Shown: positions 48,197 through 58,999 of the stretch, piece by piece
Layout of the letters: every line of letters begins with the position of its first letter
Numbering within the stretch: the first letter of the stretch is position 1
Assembly: GCA_943737045.1 (NCBI GenBank)
Contig: CALSFV010000017.1
Span: forward strand, 372,001-436,000
Direction: 5' to 3'
DNA length: 64,000 nt
From: Parapristionchus giblindavisi
Lineage: Eukaryota > Nematoda > Chromadorea > Rhabditida > Diplogasteridae
The notes under the pieces: generated by a model
Seen by the model: only the letters and a program-made list of their open reading frames with translations
Told to the model about the DNA's origin: nothing
The model's database searches: none
Translations under genes and position numbers: made by a program

Positions 48197-49467
48197 ATAA
48201 GGAACAATTCAACGAGATGATCACTTCACAGGATGAAGATAGTAAGATACTAACAAATTAACACATATTAGTCAAAAACACATAGCAGAGATATTATGAA
48301 AAGATCGAATGTTTTGCTTTTTTTTCCTAAATCTCTCTTAATTTTACGTTCTCATCTGTAGAAAGTTAGATATAAAATGATCACTTCTAACGAAAGATTG
48401 TGATGAGTTCAGTTAGAAAAAAATGGTTTAGATGAAGATTGACGTTTCCAGTAATGAGATAAGCAAGGGATAACGAGCCTTAATTCAATATTATATTTAA
48501 TTGTAGCTGACTATTTTTTAGATGAACCGGATGTTCTTTCTAATACCAATATGGAAAAGCAAAACGAGAGTAAGTTCCAGAAATTTTTTTCTGTGTTATA
48601 AAATTCGAAATTCGAAATTCATTATTTATCTAAAAATGTTACTAACATAGAAAAATCAGAACGTTCTTGGGAAAACCACGGATAAAAATAATGGAAAGAG
48701 TAAGTGACCACTTATAGTCATGTTTCGGCCTTTTAACAAACCAAAACAATCGCACTTTCAAGGCATGCAGAGGCCGATTTGCATACTTGGCCCTCTCATT
48801 TTCTCATTGTCCCTTACTCCAATCACCATATAATATAAACAATATTCGATATGGTTATCGTGGCGGGATTCAGTCATGCCAACTCAAGGGTCTTCTTCTT
48901 TAATATTCTAGCTCACCGACACGTGATTTTCAGATGATTCAAACGATCTCAGTAAAACCAGTATGGAAAAGCATAATGAGAGTAAGTTCCACAAAAAATT
49001 CTTTTCTGAGCTATACCTATTTCGAAATTTATTGTTTACCTAGAAATGTTACTTGCAATTCTCTCAATATTAAAAAAAACATATTCAGAAGACCAGGATG
49101 TTCTTGAGATAACCACGGATGAAAAGAATCCAAAGAGTAAGTGACTACTTTTAGTCATGCATTATTTCGGCTTTTTAACAAGCCAAACAAAACAAGTCAT
49201 GATTCTTTTTATTTTATTTTTCTAGCTCACCGACACTTTATTTTCAGATGATTCAAACGATCTAAGTAAAACCAGTATGGAAAAGGATAACGAGAGTAAG
49301 TTCCGCAAAAAAAAGAATTCTTTTCTGAGCTATATACCTATTTCGAAATTTATTGTTTAGCCAAAAATGTTACTGACATATTAAAAATATTAAATAGAAA
49401 TGCATATCCGCTTATTTAGAAGAACCGAACGTTCATGAGAAAACCACGGATAAAAAGAAAGGAAAGA
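48197..49467 (+). CDS. Gene B micro-exon array 2
   Basis: Phase 1-1 exons: 48197-48241 (DKEQFNEMITSQDED), 48522-48569 (DEPDVLSNTNMEKQNE), 48934-48981 (DDSNDLSKTSMEKHNE), 49089-49136 (EDQDVLEITTDEKNPK), 49248-49295 (DDSNDLSKTSMEKDNE) and 49420-49467 (EEPNVHEKTTDKKKGK). A further member, 48660-48699, has a deletion that leaves 40 nt and breaks the frame. The two types alternate as in array 1, and introns carry shared sequence (TAGCTCACCGACAC before two of the D-type exons), so units of about 300-400 bp containing one exon of each type were duplicated. Each encodes an acidic/lysine linker repeat. Confidence 0.75.
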
Positions 49468-49679
49468 GTAAGTCGATTCGTATTGACCGTATAAAATACA
49501 CTTGTTTATTTGTTGCGAGAGTAGCCAACTACAGTGTGTCACAATGTGTTTCTATGTTTAGAGAGAGATCACAAGTGAGATAGTACGTCGATCAGAGAGA
49601 GCGAGGAAGGAAGGGAGGAAAAAGTGGGGAGTTGATCGATATGTTATTTCTCTGTTTAGCAGCTAGTAGCGAGGCAATT

Positions 49680-50212
49680 ACACAAGTACATTTTATGCGG
49701 ACTATATCGTACATGTAAAAATAATTGTATCATGAACGGGGTGAATGGATCTGAACGGATCGGGCCGATGAAGATTTTGTGCATGCGATTGCGGTCATTT
49801 TCGTTATTTTTCTTTCTTATCATTGCTTCTCTCTCTTTGGAATCTACTATATTGATAGAAATCACGCCAAAATATTGCACTTTCTCATGATGAATAATTT
49901 GTTCCGATTATACGCTGAATAAATTGATCCGATGAACAAAAATGAAAGTGGTCGGCCAAACTATTCAGCGAAATCGGAACAATTTAAAAAAAAATGATGA
50001 CTTTTGTTAAAATGCAATATTTTGGCATGATTTCTTTCAAAATAGTAGATGCGAAAGCGAGGAAAACAATGGAAAGAAAAAAAAAACGAAAATGACCGAC
50101 TCGCTCACAATCGCTCGCTCAAAAACTTGATCGGCCTGATCCGTTAAGATCCATTCACACCGTTCACGATACAATTATTTTTACATGTACGATATAGTAA
50201 AATCCGTACATC
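49680..50212. repeat. Foldback element
   Basis: Arms begin TATATCGTACATGTAAAAAT and end in its complement, with GGTGAATGGATCTGAACGGA and GCGATTGCGGTCATTTTCGT pairing to the right arm. The centre has ACTATATTGATAGAAATCAC-type arms. No coding. Confidence 0.75.
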
Positions 50213-50514
50213 TGTTTGTCGGTCTGTATGAATTTACATGTTTATATATACAATACTTCGAAAGACAGCAACAAAGCCGGCACTTCTTCGGTTTCTGGCC
50301 ACCCACCCCCACCCCTCAGACCCCCTTCTCCTCTCTCCTCTCGCAATCATTTCGCATAGTAGCCGACCCTCTTCTCGGTTGTGGCAAAACCAATCGCATC
50401 ATGATTGATAGAACAATGAAATGAGAGCTTCGTCTCCTCTTTTCCCATACTCTCTCATCCTAATCCAATTTCTTTTTCATATCACCCCCATTCCCGGGTC
50501 GTAACCATGTGAGC

Positions 50515-50955
50515 GAAAGACATTTGCGCCGAATGCATCAATTGCGCCGGTCCCAAATGCGCCGAGGTATACTTGCGCCATTACCAAATGCGCTGAAGGA
50601 CATTTGCGCCAGAACCAAATGCGCTGAAGGACATTTGCGCCAGAACCAAATGCGCCGAGGGACATTTGCGCCAGAACCAAATGCGCCGAGGGACATTTGC
50701 GCCAGAACCAAATGCGCCGAGGGACATTTGCGCCAGAACCAAATGCGCCGAGGGACATTTGCGCCGGAACCAAATGCGCCGAGGGACATTTGCGCCAGAA
50801 CCAAATGCGCCGAGGGACATTTGCGCCAGAACCAAATGCGCCGAGGGACATTTGCGCCAGAACCAAATGCGCCGAGGGACATTTGCGCCAGAACCAAATG
50901 CGCCGGGGGACATTTGCGCCGAAGTACATTTGCGCCGAGGGATATTTGCGCCGGA
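50515..50955 (+). repeat. 31-bp minisatellite, forward array
   Basis: About twelve contiguous units of ACATTTGCGCC-AGAACCAAATGCGCC-GAGGG with few changes. No spacers, so not CRISPR. Frames of 90-170 residues on both strands (repeats of RRGTFAPEPNAP or LGAFGSGANVPRRIW) result from the unit length being close to a multiple of three and are not genes. Confidence 0.9.
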
Positions 50956-51056
50956 ATTTTAAAATTTCTTTTAAAATTTAAAATCATTTTAAAATACAGG
51001 TCAATACGCCCATCTGTGTGCGATGTATAGTTTTATTTTTGATTAAAAAATAGTCC

Positions 51057-51296
51057 ATGATATTTTGTACGGCACTTGGTGCACCGTATATTGCGAGCCA
51101 CTCTCTATCAACACGCCTAGCCGAAGGTCTGCTCAAGCATGCCGAATCTGTTGAACTTTTGTTTGAACAAGCAACAGCTCAAAACCTACTGTTATACCAA
51201 TATAAGAAAGAAGGATCTATTCAAAAGGCTAATAGAGAAAAAAGATTAATGGCAGTTGCTAATGGTGGAAGTTCTATCCAACACCTTGATGGGTAG
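51057..51296 (+). other. Open frame inside the minisatellite element, unrecognised
   Basis: 79 residues; the central part LAEGLLKHAESVELLFEQAT and YQYKKEGSIQKANREKRL looks like a real helical protein segment. It is followed by a short duplicated tgctatccaacaccttga-like phrase. It could be a captured exon or the remnant of an element protein. Confidence 0.35.
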
Positions 51297-51398
51297 AAGT
51301 TATATCCAACACCTTGAAGGTCTATCGAAAAGCTAAACTAAAGTTGAAACTTGTTGAAGCCTTGTGAAATATTAATAATATATATTTATCGTTTCTTA

Positions 51399-51826
51399 CA
51401 AGGGGATGGTCGCAACTGGTCCTGGCCATATGAGATGGCAACAACATGACTAGGATCAGTTTCGATGCTGATTACGAATCCGTTTTCAGAAAGTGCCTAA
51501 TCGACCTGATTTTCGAGGAAATCGATATTTTAGTTCGGAAATTCGTGTGGTTTCCTGCGCAAACCGTCCGGGTGGGCTGGTGAACTCATCTATAAACTCT
51601 CGCAATAGTTTACCTTACATTGCCGGATCTTTCCGATGCCATCCCGATAGTTTTTAAAGGAAACTACACGAATTTTCGAATTAATAAGCCAATTTTCAGT
51701 ACCGATTTTCTCGGAAAAGAGGCCGATTAGGCATTTTCTGAATACGGACTCGTAATCAGCATCGAAAACTGATCCTAGTCATGTTATTGCCATCTCATAT
51801 GGGGACCAGTTGCGACCATCCCCTTG
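51399..51826. mobile_element. PIF/Harbinger-like MITE with TTA duplication
   Basis: Ends CAAGGGGATGGTCGCAACTG and CGACCATCCCCTTG, flanked by TTA (51396-51398, 51827-51829). Internal arms contain AGAAAGTGCCTAATCGACCT, shared with 43030-44423. Confidence 0.85.
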
Positions 51827-51989
51827 TTAGACAAATAAAAAATTGCGATATTTGGGGAAGTAAACATAATATACTGGAAAGGTGGATGGAAACACCGTAA
51901 TATATATATCACAGCTTTGAAGCAATTGCAACAAAAATGATGAGACAAGAAAATAAAATAAAAGACAGGGAGTCGTATTGGATTCTAGT

Positions 51990-52390
51990 GCTAATGTAGT
52001 TCGGCGCAAATGTCCCTCGGCGCATTTGGTTCCGGTGCAAATGTCCCTCGGCGCATTTGGTACTGGCGCAAATGTACCTCGGCGCAAATGTCCATCGGCG
52101 CATTTGGTTCCGGCGCATTTGGTACTGGCGCAAATGTACCTCGGCGCAAATGTCCCTCGGCGCATTTGGTTCCGGCGCAAATGTCCCTCGGCGCATTTGG
52201 TTCCGGCGCATTTGGTACTGGCGCAAATGTACCTCGGCGCAAATGTCCATCGGCGCATTTGGTTCCGGCGCATTTGGTACTGGCGCAAATGTACCTTGGC
52301 GCAAATGTCCCTCGGCGCAAATGTAGCTCGGCGCAATTGGTAACTGGCGCAAATGTCCGTTCTCTTCGTGTGGCGCAAATGTCTTTCGCT
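51990..52390 (-). repeat. 31-bp minisatellite, inverted array
   Basis: Same words as the forward array in reverse complement (GGCGCAAATGTCCCTCGGCG, CATTTGGTTCCGGCG), less regular, with units of variable order. Confidence 0.88.
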
Positions 52391-52679
52391 CACATGGTTA
52401 CGACCCCCATTCCCCTATAAAAACATTCGATTCCTTCTCTCCGGTTCAGTCCAGAGCTCTCCCATTTTGAGGAGAGCTCGGGTTGCATTTGGCATCCCGT
52501 GGACATCGTCCTCCCAGTGAGGACGACCGCTCCATTCGATCGAAAAGATCGAAATGGAGGGGGGGGGGGTGGCCAGAAACCGAAGAAGTTCCACAAAGCC
52601 ATTTCAAAATTGGAAAATCGAAATCTCTGATTTCGAAGATGATTTGCGCATCATATATCAGCATATCCGATTTTGGCTT

Positions 52680-53050
52680 AAAAGATGACAAAGCTTAAAG
52701 ATGGAGAATCTCGAGTTTTTTCGAAATATAATCGAAATATTTCGAAATGAAATAGAAATTTCGGATGGAATGATGGAGATTCATCACACGAATCGAAAGA
52801 CATATCTGATATTGATTCCCGATATGTAAAAAGCTCACTATGATCATTGTAGTACAGCTTTCAATGTATAGAGTGCCCATCCGATGTAAATGCAATTTCT
52901 TTTGATTTTTCGTGACTTAGCTGGCTTACTCCAGTCCCCGTTACTATGTCAAGCTAAAGAATACTATCTAAAGTGTCTTTTTGAGAGAGTTTGGATTATT
53001 CTATGGTAGTTCAGTCAGACAACCTATCTCTATTAGAATTTGCAAGACAA
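52680..53050. repeat. Dispersed repeat fragments
   Basis: AAAGATGGAGAATCTCGAG and CACGAATCGAAAGACATAT recur at 13235-13312 and partly at 62025-62050; GTGTCTTTTTGAGAGAGTTT recurs inverted at 39585-39610. Boundaries not found. Confidence 0.5.
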
Positions 53051-53129
53051 AATAATACAACTACAGTTGCAACAAAAAAAAAAGATTAAATTATTACAAA
53101 CGTTGCCTGGAATACAACTACAGAACTTT

Positions 53130-53202
53130 CAAATATTGTTCGAAAAAAGTCGAAAAAATCGAAAAATTCGAAAAATCGAAAAACGAAAAATGCACAGCCC
53201 TG
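53130..53202. repeat. Half copy of the TTTTCGAAAA hAT-like MITE
   Basis: CGAAAAATCGAAAAACGAAA ends in tgcacagccctg, the inverted end of the element at 62295-62712. The left end is missing. Confidence 0.55.
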
Positions 53203-53340
53203 GCTTTAGGTGCAAAATGAACATGTCCATCGTCGTCAGCACTCTTGAGAACCCCGATACCTAATTTTTTTTACTGTGCCGGACCCCCACTGGCTATGTC
53301 TATTCTCTCGCAGGCGCACCCATATGATATGTATTTGCAT

Positions 53341-53653
53341 TAGAGATGGCTATTTATTATATTCGGGATGCGGGATGCGGGCCCGTAATGGCCCGCATGC
53401 CATTGCGGGCCCGCATAGCGATGCGGGCCCACATATAGACCACGCCCCATTCTCACCGCTTCCGCCGTCCGTTCAAACCCGTCGCGTAAACGCCGCGCAC
53501 ATATATATTATAGAAGTGACGTTGCGAACTATTTAGCGCCCGCATGCCATTGCGGGCCCGCAATCGCTCCCCCTCGCCTCTCTCCGAGGATGCGGGGCCC
53601 GCAATGTTTTTAGAAGCCATTGCGGGCCCGCAACCCCCGAATAGCCAACTCTA
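53341..53653. mobile_element. hAT-like MITE, TAGAGATGGC ends, 8-bp duplication ATTTGCAT
   Basis: Starts TAGAGATGGCTATT and ends AATAGCCAACTCTA, flanked by ATTTGCAT (53333-53340, 53654-53661). Interior is GCGGGCCCGCAATGG words in both orientations. Same family as 9052-9306. Confidence 0.85.
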
Positions 53654-53826
53654 ATTTGCATCGACATTCGAGATACTCCATCTTTAATAACTTTTGTTTG
53701 CAAAAGCGGAATTTTTGTTCCAGGATAGGCAGTCTTGAAAAGTATATCACTAACTGTAAGATTTTAAATTCCGATATAAATATTAAACAGTGGAAAGAAA
53801 AAAAAACAATACAATTATTTTTTCAG

Positions 53827-53871
53827 GTGCGAAAGCGACTGAAAAAGAGATGTCAAGGCGGAAAGAGCTGA
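53827..53871 (+). CDS. Gene B single micro-exon
   Basis: 45 nt from acceptor ttttcag to donor CTGA|gtaagt, phase 1-1, encoding AKATEKEMSRRKEL. Its size, phase and donor match the micro-exon arrays, but the content is basic. A preceding 32-nt candidate (53724-53755) has the wrong phase. Confidence 0.55.
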   Translation: MRKRLKKRCQGGKS

Positions 53872-54872
53872 GTAAGTTATAACAATAGTAATGCTATTGT
53901 TTTCAAATTTTAGTTAATTTGTTTATATATGTGTGCTTTACTAAGATAGCAAGTAGTAAGACACTATGATAATCAAAAATATTTAAAAACAATACGGTTA
54001 AACTTCCACCTTTATCTGTGGGTCTAACATCTGTGGGTCTTGTAAGTAAATCTTCCGATATATTTGATTTTTCCTGCCCACTTTTTCTGCTTCCTCATCC
54101 TCATTTATCCGGCTTGTGTACACAAATTTCTAATCTGTGGTGCAATATATACATTGTCAAGTTCTGATATTTTATTTAATAAATTTTGTCTTAACCCAAT
54201 TTTGATGACAAAGCGAAGAGGAGACATGGATTTCTGTAGCTTATACGCGATTTCGGATTGGTGGCAGCTTCAAAGGAAGGGAGGGGTTCAGGGACGCATT
54301 TGAGAAACTTTAATAATGAGATTAGGAGGGAGATGGCTAACCCTGCACGGAAGGGTGTTGTGGAGAGAGAACTAATTCATAGGATAGTTTATTCCAAGTG
54401 TCAGTACATCTAGAAGCACATGTGGTATAAGATGAAGAAATCTTATAAGGGAGAACAATACGCAATGGGTGCGATAGACGACAATATCTAGAAGGATGAA
54501 CAGTCAAAAGATTGTATGAATCAAACAAGTTTAATTGGTGTATCTATAGTGCTTTGTATGAATTGAATGCCATAAATAGCTCTCCTATATTTCAATGGTC
54601 GGAAGTTTAAGAAAGCTAAGTCTATTGTGATAAGAAGTGGATGGTAAACGGCATTTAGAGAACATTCTTTTAGCATAATTCCTTTGGACATCTTGAAGAC
54701 AATCGTAGTGTGCTTTGTGGTGGGTTTAAATACAACAGTAGATAATTCAAGAGTGGGTCTAGTATAACCACAATATGCTTTAATGAAGATTTCGTTTGAA
54801 TTAGAATATACGGTCCTGAAAAAAATAGTAGCTCTTTGTCAGGCTCTATTGGAAATAATGGAGATGTGTTCA
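53872..54872. other. Intron, possible LINE remnant at 54337-54528 (-)
   Basis: The minus frame contains SYTTCASRCTDTWNKLSYEL, reminiscent of the R-x-x-x-x-WN-x-LP motif at the end of LINE reverse transcriptase proteins. This is weak; nothing else is identified in the stretch. Confidence 0.25.
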
Positions 54873-55633
54873 TTAAAGGTGGTGTCCCACGAATATTTTC
54901 GTGAACAAACTGTGAAGAAAGAAAGTTAGCAAAAGTGATTATGCTGTTTTAGCTTATTGATCGTTAGAAACATCAATGAACCATCAGGCCGGCTCAGGGA
55001 AGGTCGCGCTTTTTGAAAATATAGGAAATTCGGCAATAGGTTTCGAATTTGTGTCAAACGGGTAACGAGTGATAACGAGTGATGCCACTGCGCTATGGGA
55101 TAGATGAGGGGATGCGCTAATAGTAAGTCTTCGCATCAGGGCTGTGCGGCATGGCCATGCCGGTATGCCGAATATGCCGTTTATGCCGGTTTTTTTCATG
55201 CCGCTTATGCCGTGCCGAAAACGGCATGAAAATTTTAAATATTTTCGGCATAAAACTACTAACTATATCGCAAAATTTGAGTATTTTTCAATATTAGAAA
55301 AATACGCGAATATATTTTTTCCGGTGTTCTTTAGCTTTTTGTACCTGTAACTAAATCTTAAACATCGATTAACACATATTTAGAAAAGGATTTTAATGTT
55401 TTCTCCTTAAACATTGAAATGTTTATAAACATCGGATCAATAATGATTTGGAAACTTATGCCGAATATGCCGTTTTTATGCCGAAATATGCCGAAAAAAA
55501 TATTCGGTATATGCCGTTATGCCGTATGCCGAAAATATACTCATGCCGCACAGCCCTGCTTCGCATATCACTTTGCATTCGCACAAGAGGGGTGTAGTGA
55601 TGTATATGAACATTCGCGGGCCACCATTTTTAA
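54873..55633. mobile_element. tRNA-box MITE split by a hAT-like MITE
   Basis: Left end TTAAAGGTGGTGTCCCACGA, right end TTCGCGGGCCACCATTTTTAA. The hAT-like element at 55137-55558 sits inside it, so the tRNA-box MITE is the older insertion. Confidence 0.75.
55137..55558. mobile_element. hAT-like MITE, CAGGGCTGTGCGGCAT ends, ATGCCG interior
   Basis: CAGGGCTGTGCGGCAT and ATGCCGCACAGCCCTG are flanked by CTTCGCAT (55129-55136, 55559-55566). The 8-bp duplication and CAGGG end are hAT features. The interior near both ends is ATGCCG-type repeats; the middle is AT-rich. Confidence 0.9.
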
Positions 55634-55639
55634 CCTTTA

Positions 55640-57893
55640 AAACGCGGTCTCTGTAAGAACGTCAGAATTCCGACTGAACATGGCACAGTATTTTCAAAAT
55701 GGTCCGATTTCGCTCAAACTTTCAGGGCAGAATGCGTAGGGGTGGGATACACTTCAGCCAAAAAATTGGACTTTTCATCTTCGGAATTTTCAACGTAATA
55801 TTAGCCCCTCATGCTATACACCATTCGATAGAGCGTGAAACGTTGTGTCAGGATCCAAATTTTCGAAGGTGTATGTGCTCTGGTATTCGAGAAACAGAAG
55901 AAAATGTCGAAAAAAAGGGTAATCTCTATTTTCAAAAAATATTTTCGCCATGTTCCAATGGCGGCCGCCCCATAGAAATTACGTTGTATATGCAAAATTG
56001 TATGGAGAATCCGATAAAAATAGTCTCCAGTCTGTCCGACATGCCAGGCATGCACTTTTTCGCGAAAAACTAGCGTTAACTTGCGTTCGCGTTAGCTAAG
56101 TTAGCGACCCGGGCTCGAATCCGCCTCCCGACATTAAATTTTTGCAACTTTTTTTCGACCACTAATTGAGCTCAATTCAACAAAATTTCATAATTCATGT
56201 GTTTTCACTGTGGTCTGACAATTGCTTGACCAATTTTTCAGTGATTTCATGTTTACACTTGAGCCGGAACCGTACCCAGCCCCCTGCGGATGACACCCCT
56301 CTAGTAGCCATAGTCTAACTATTCTTATTGTTCATTATTGAAATTGTTTGATAAATTGTGTTCCGCCGATCTAGTCTTGGAACATCAACGACTTTATATG
56401 TCATGAAATACGGGGGGGGGGGGATCATTTTCCCAACGATCATTTGCACAACGGATCATAAATCGGTTAGGATTTGGCGTATGACAACCAAAGTTGTATC
56501 ATTACTATCCATGGGAGTGTACGATATTGGGCTACCGTAACCGTTAGGAATCGCGAACTGATTTTTTTCGGTCGGTTCATGGTTGAAAATGGCCGAAGTC
56601 GAAAAACTCATGACACTCCGAGACCAAATACTAGTTGCCCTTATATCAATAGTGAGCCAACTTTTATCTTTCTGGTCAGCGTTACCAGAACTACCGTAAT
56701 CGAACCGGGAATTTATGTGCCTTTCGCAATAATATTGCAGGTTACGGTAGCTAGATTACGGTAGTTCGGGTTTCAGTATTCAGAAAGATAAAAGTTGGCT
56801 CACTGTTGATATAATTGCAACTAGTATTTGGGTCATCATCAATCTTTCGACTTTGGCCTTTTTCAATCATGAACCCCGGGTCATGGGTCGATTGAAAAAA
56901 ATCAGTTCGCGATTCCTGACGGTTACGGTAGCCCAATACCGTACACTCACACTGATAGCAATGATACAACTTTGGTTCCCAACCGAATTATGATCCGTTG
57001 TGCAGATGATCGTTGGCAAAACGATCTCTTGCTCTTTAAAAGGGGAGATGGCAAGTTGTACAGAGTGAGTATGCGCATACTTGGGCAGGATTCCGTGTCT
57101 CTCCGCCTCCGCCATTACTGCTGCTCGCTGGTCAGGTGCACGAATGGCAAGTCGTCCATTCTCAGGAGGAAGGGACTCCGGAATGAGTCCATGGCGCGCT
57201 CCCTCCTCCAGAAGTCTCTCCCTCTGTCTCTGTCTCAGCATCTGTCTGCAGCTCAAGTGTAAACATGAAATCACTGAAAAATTGGTCAAGCAATTGTCAG
57301 ACCACTGTGAAAACACATGAATTATGAAATTTTGTTGAATTGAGCTCAATTAGTGGTCGAAAAAAAGTTTTTGCAAAAATTTAATGTCGGGAGGCGGATT
57401 CGAACCCGGGTCGCTAACTTAGCTAACGCGAACGCTAGATAACGCTAGTTTTTCGCGAAAAAGTGCATGCCTGGCATGTCGGACAGACTGGAGACTATTT
57501 TTATCGGATTCTTCATACAATTTTGCATATACAACGTAATTTCTAGGAGGCGGCCGCCATTGGAACATGGCGAAAATATTTGTTGAAAATAGAGATCACC
57601 CTTTTTTTCGACATTTTCTTCAGTTTCTCGAATACCAGAGCACCTACACCTTCGAAAATTTGGATCCTGACACAACTTTTTAAGCTCTATCGAATGGTGT
57701 ATAGCATGAGGGGTTACTATTACGTTGAAAATTCCGAAGATCAAAGATCAAAGATCAACCTACGAGTCCAATTTTTTGGCTGAAGTGTATCCCACCCTAG
57801 GCATTCTGCCCTGAAAGTTTGAGCGAAATCGGACAATTTTGAAAATACTGTACCACCCCCTCCGACGTTCTTACAGAGACCGCGTTTTAAATT
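55640..57893. mobile_element. Large foldback with nested poly-G element
   Basis: Arms of about 700 bp (55640-56330, 57230-57893) contain GCATGCCTGGCATGTCGGAC and AACGCGGTCTCTGTAAGAAC. Each arm carries a tRNA-like stretch (56065-56135; 57372-57440) with TTAGCTAAGTTAGCG and GGGTTCGAATCC. The 56408-57025 element is nested in the middle. Mirror open frames (55699-56073 plus; 57445-57744 minus) are not genes. Confidence 0.8.
56408..57025. mobile_element. Poly-G ended foldback, second copy
   Basis: G run followed by GATCATTTTCCCAACGATCA, ATCATAAATCGGTTAGGAT and ATTGGGCTACCGTAACCGT; the right arm is the inverse. It matches 37797-38458 and 60640-61206. Confidence 0.75.
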
Positions 57894-57973
57894 TGGGGTC
57901 ATGTGAGCACCTAAGTCTTTAACAATAGAAGAAGGGGATAAGGCATGACCATCAAGATAATAAACAGCTTTAT

Positions 57974-58325
57974 TCTTAAAGGTGGAGACCCGCGAATGTT
58001 CATGCAAATCATTTGCATATAGCTCATGCAAGTGTCAAGTGAGATACAATTAGATAGAGTGTCCTCTCATCAGTCGCTTAGCGCAGTGGTAACATTTCTG
58101 ACTATCTAGCGCATGGACGCGGGTTCGAATCCTATTGCCGAACTTTGCTATTTTCAAAAAGCGCGCCTTTGCCTGCGATTGCAAGCATGATTCATTCATG
58201 ATTCTAGTGATCAATAAGGTGAATTAGCATAAAAGAAATAGTGTACGGTATGTAGAATAACTTATGTTATGTTTCTCTCTTCACAGTTTGTTCACGAAAA
58301 TATTCGCGGGAGTCCACCTTTAAGA
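57974..58325. mobile_element. tRNA-box MITE, best-preserved copy
   Basis: Ends CTTAAAGGTGGAGACCCGCG and CGCGGGAGTCCACCTTTAAG. A tRNA-like segment on the plus strand (about 58070-58137) has a consensus A box (TAGCGCAGTGGTA) and B box (GGGTTCGAATCC). No convincing cloverleaf with a readable anticodon was found, so it is not called as a tRNA gene. Confidence 0.82.
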
Positions 58326-58398
58326 GGCTCAAAATGCATAACAGTACATTTCGATGGAGAGAGAGAGAGTCATATTCCACAATTTGCTCCATTCGGAG

Positions 58399-58925
58399 CA
58401 GGGTTGGGCGTTAAATCAAAATTTAACGGATCCGTTAAATCGTTAAATTAACGGTTTCAAAATCCGTTAAATTCCGTTAAAACCGTTAAATCCGTTAAAT
58501 TTCCAAAGAAATGGTGTAAGTCGACTAATTTCGATATTTAACCATTTGTATCATTCAATATTAGGAATAGTATCAGTTCATTTCCGAAAACAAAATAAAA
58601 TAATCAGTATAAAGCAATACTCAAAAAATGCGAAAACTAAAGAAGAATAACCGGTGACGAAAATGAATTGTTTTCGATAATCAATTCGGATATAGTGCTT
58701 GTATAACGTTATAGTGAGAACAGAATACTCGAAAAATAAATTTGAAAAGCGTAAAACATAGTAAAATAGCATATTTTCTACCGTTTTTACTTCAAAATAT
58801 TAAATTTATTTTTAACGGATTTAACGGAAAAATTTTAACGGATTCCGTTAAATATTAATTTAACGGATGAATACCGTTAAATCCGTTAAATCCGTTAAAA
58901 CCGTTAACGTTAAATACCAACCCTG
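58399..58925. mobile_element. hAT-like MITE, CAGGGTTGG ends, TTAACGG interior
   Basis: Ends CAGGGTTGGGCGTTAAATC and CCAACCCTG are flanked by ATTCGGAG (58391-58398, 58926-58933). Inside both ends are runs of CCGTTAAAT and its complement. Confidence 0.9.
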
Positions 58926-58999
58926 ATTCGGAGATTTGGTCAATAGTTGTTTTGAATGTTTACAGATGAAAAAGGATCATACAATTTTTCAAATTCCAG

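Larger units (their letters stand above)
50268..52602. mobile_element. Foldback with inverted 31-bp minisatellite arrays
   Basis: Outer arms share CTTCTTCGGTTTCTGGCCAC and CATGTGAGCGAAAGACATTT with their complements. Inside, two arrays of the same unit run in opposite directions (next two entries). The middle holds an open frame (51057-51296) and a PIF-like MITE (51399-51826). Confidence 0.8.

Noticed and set aside
50515..50955. CRISPR-like regular repeat
   Set aside because: Units are contiguous with no unique spacers, and the genome is eukaryotic; it is a minisatellite.
50477..51030. Long open frames on both strands in the 50.5-kb and 52-kb arrays
   Set aside because: All come from the 31-bp tandem unit read in different frames; no start context, splice sites or composition typical of the genes here.
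58070..58137. tRNA gene
   Set aside because: Good A and B boxes, but no convincing cloverleaf or anticodon, and the segment sits inside a repeated MITE.
58967..58999. Earlier start for the first block 3 exon
   Set aside because: The open frame extends there, but that acceptor would not join in phase with the preceding micro-exons; the acceptor at 58999 does.
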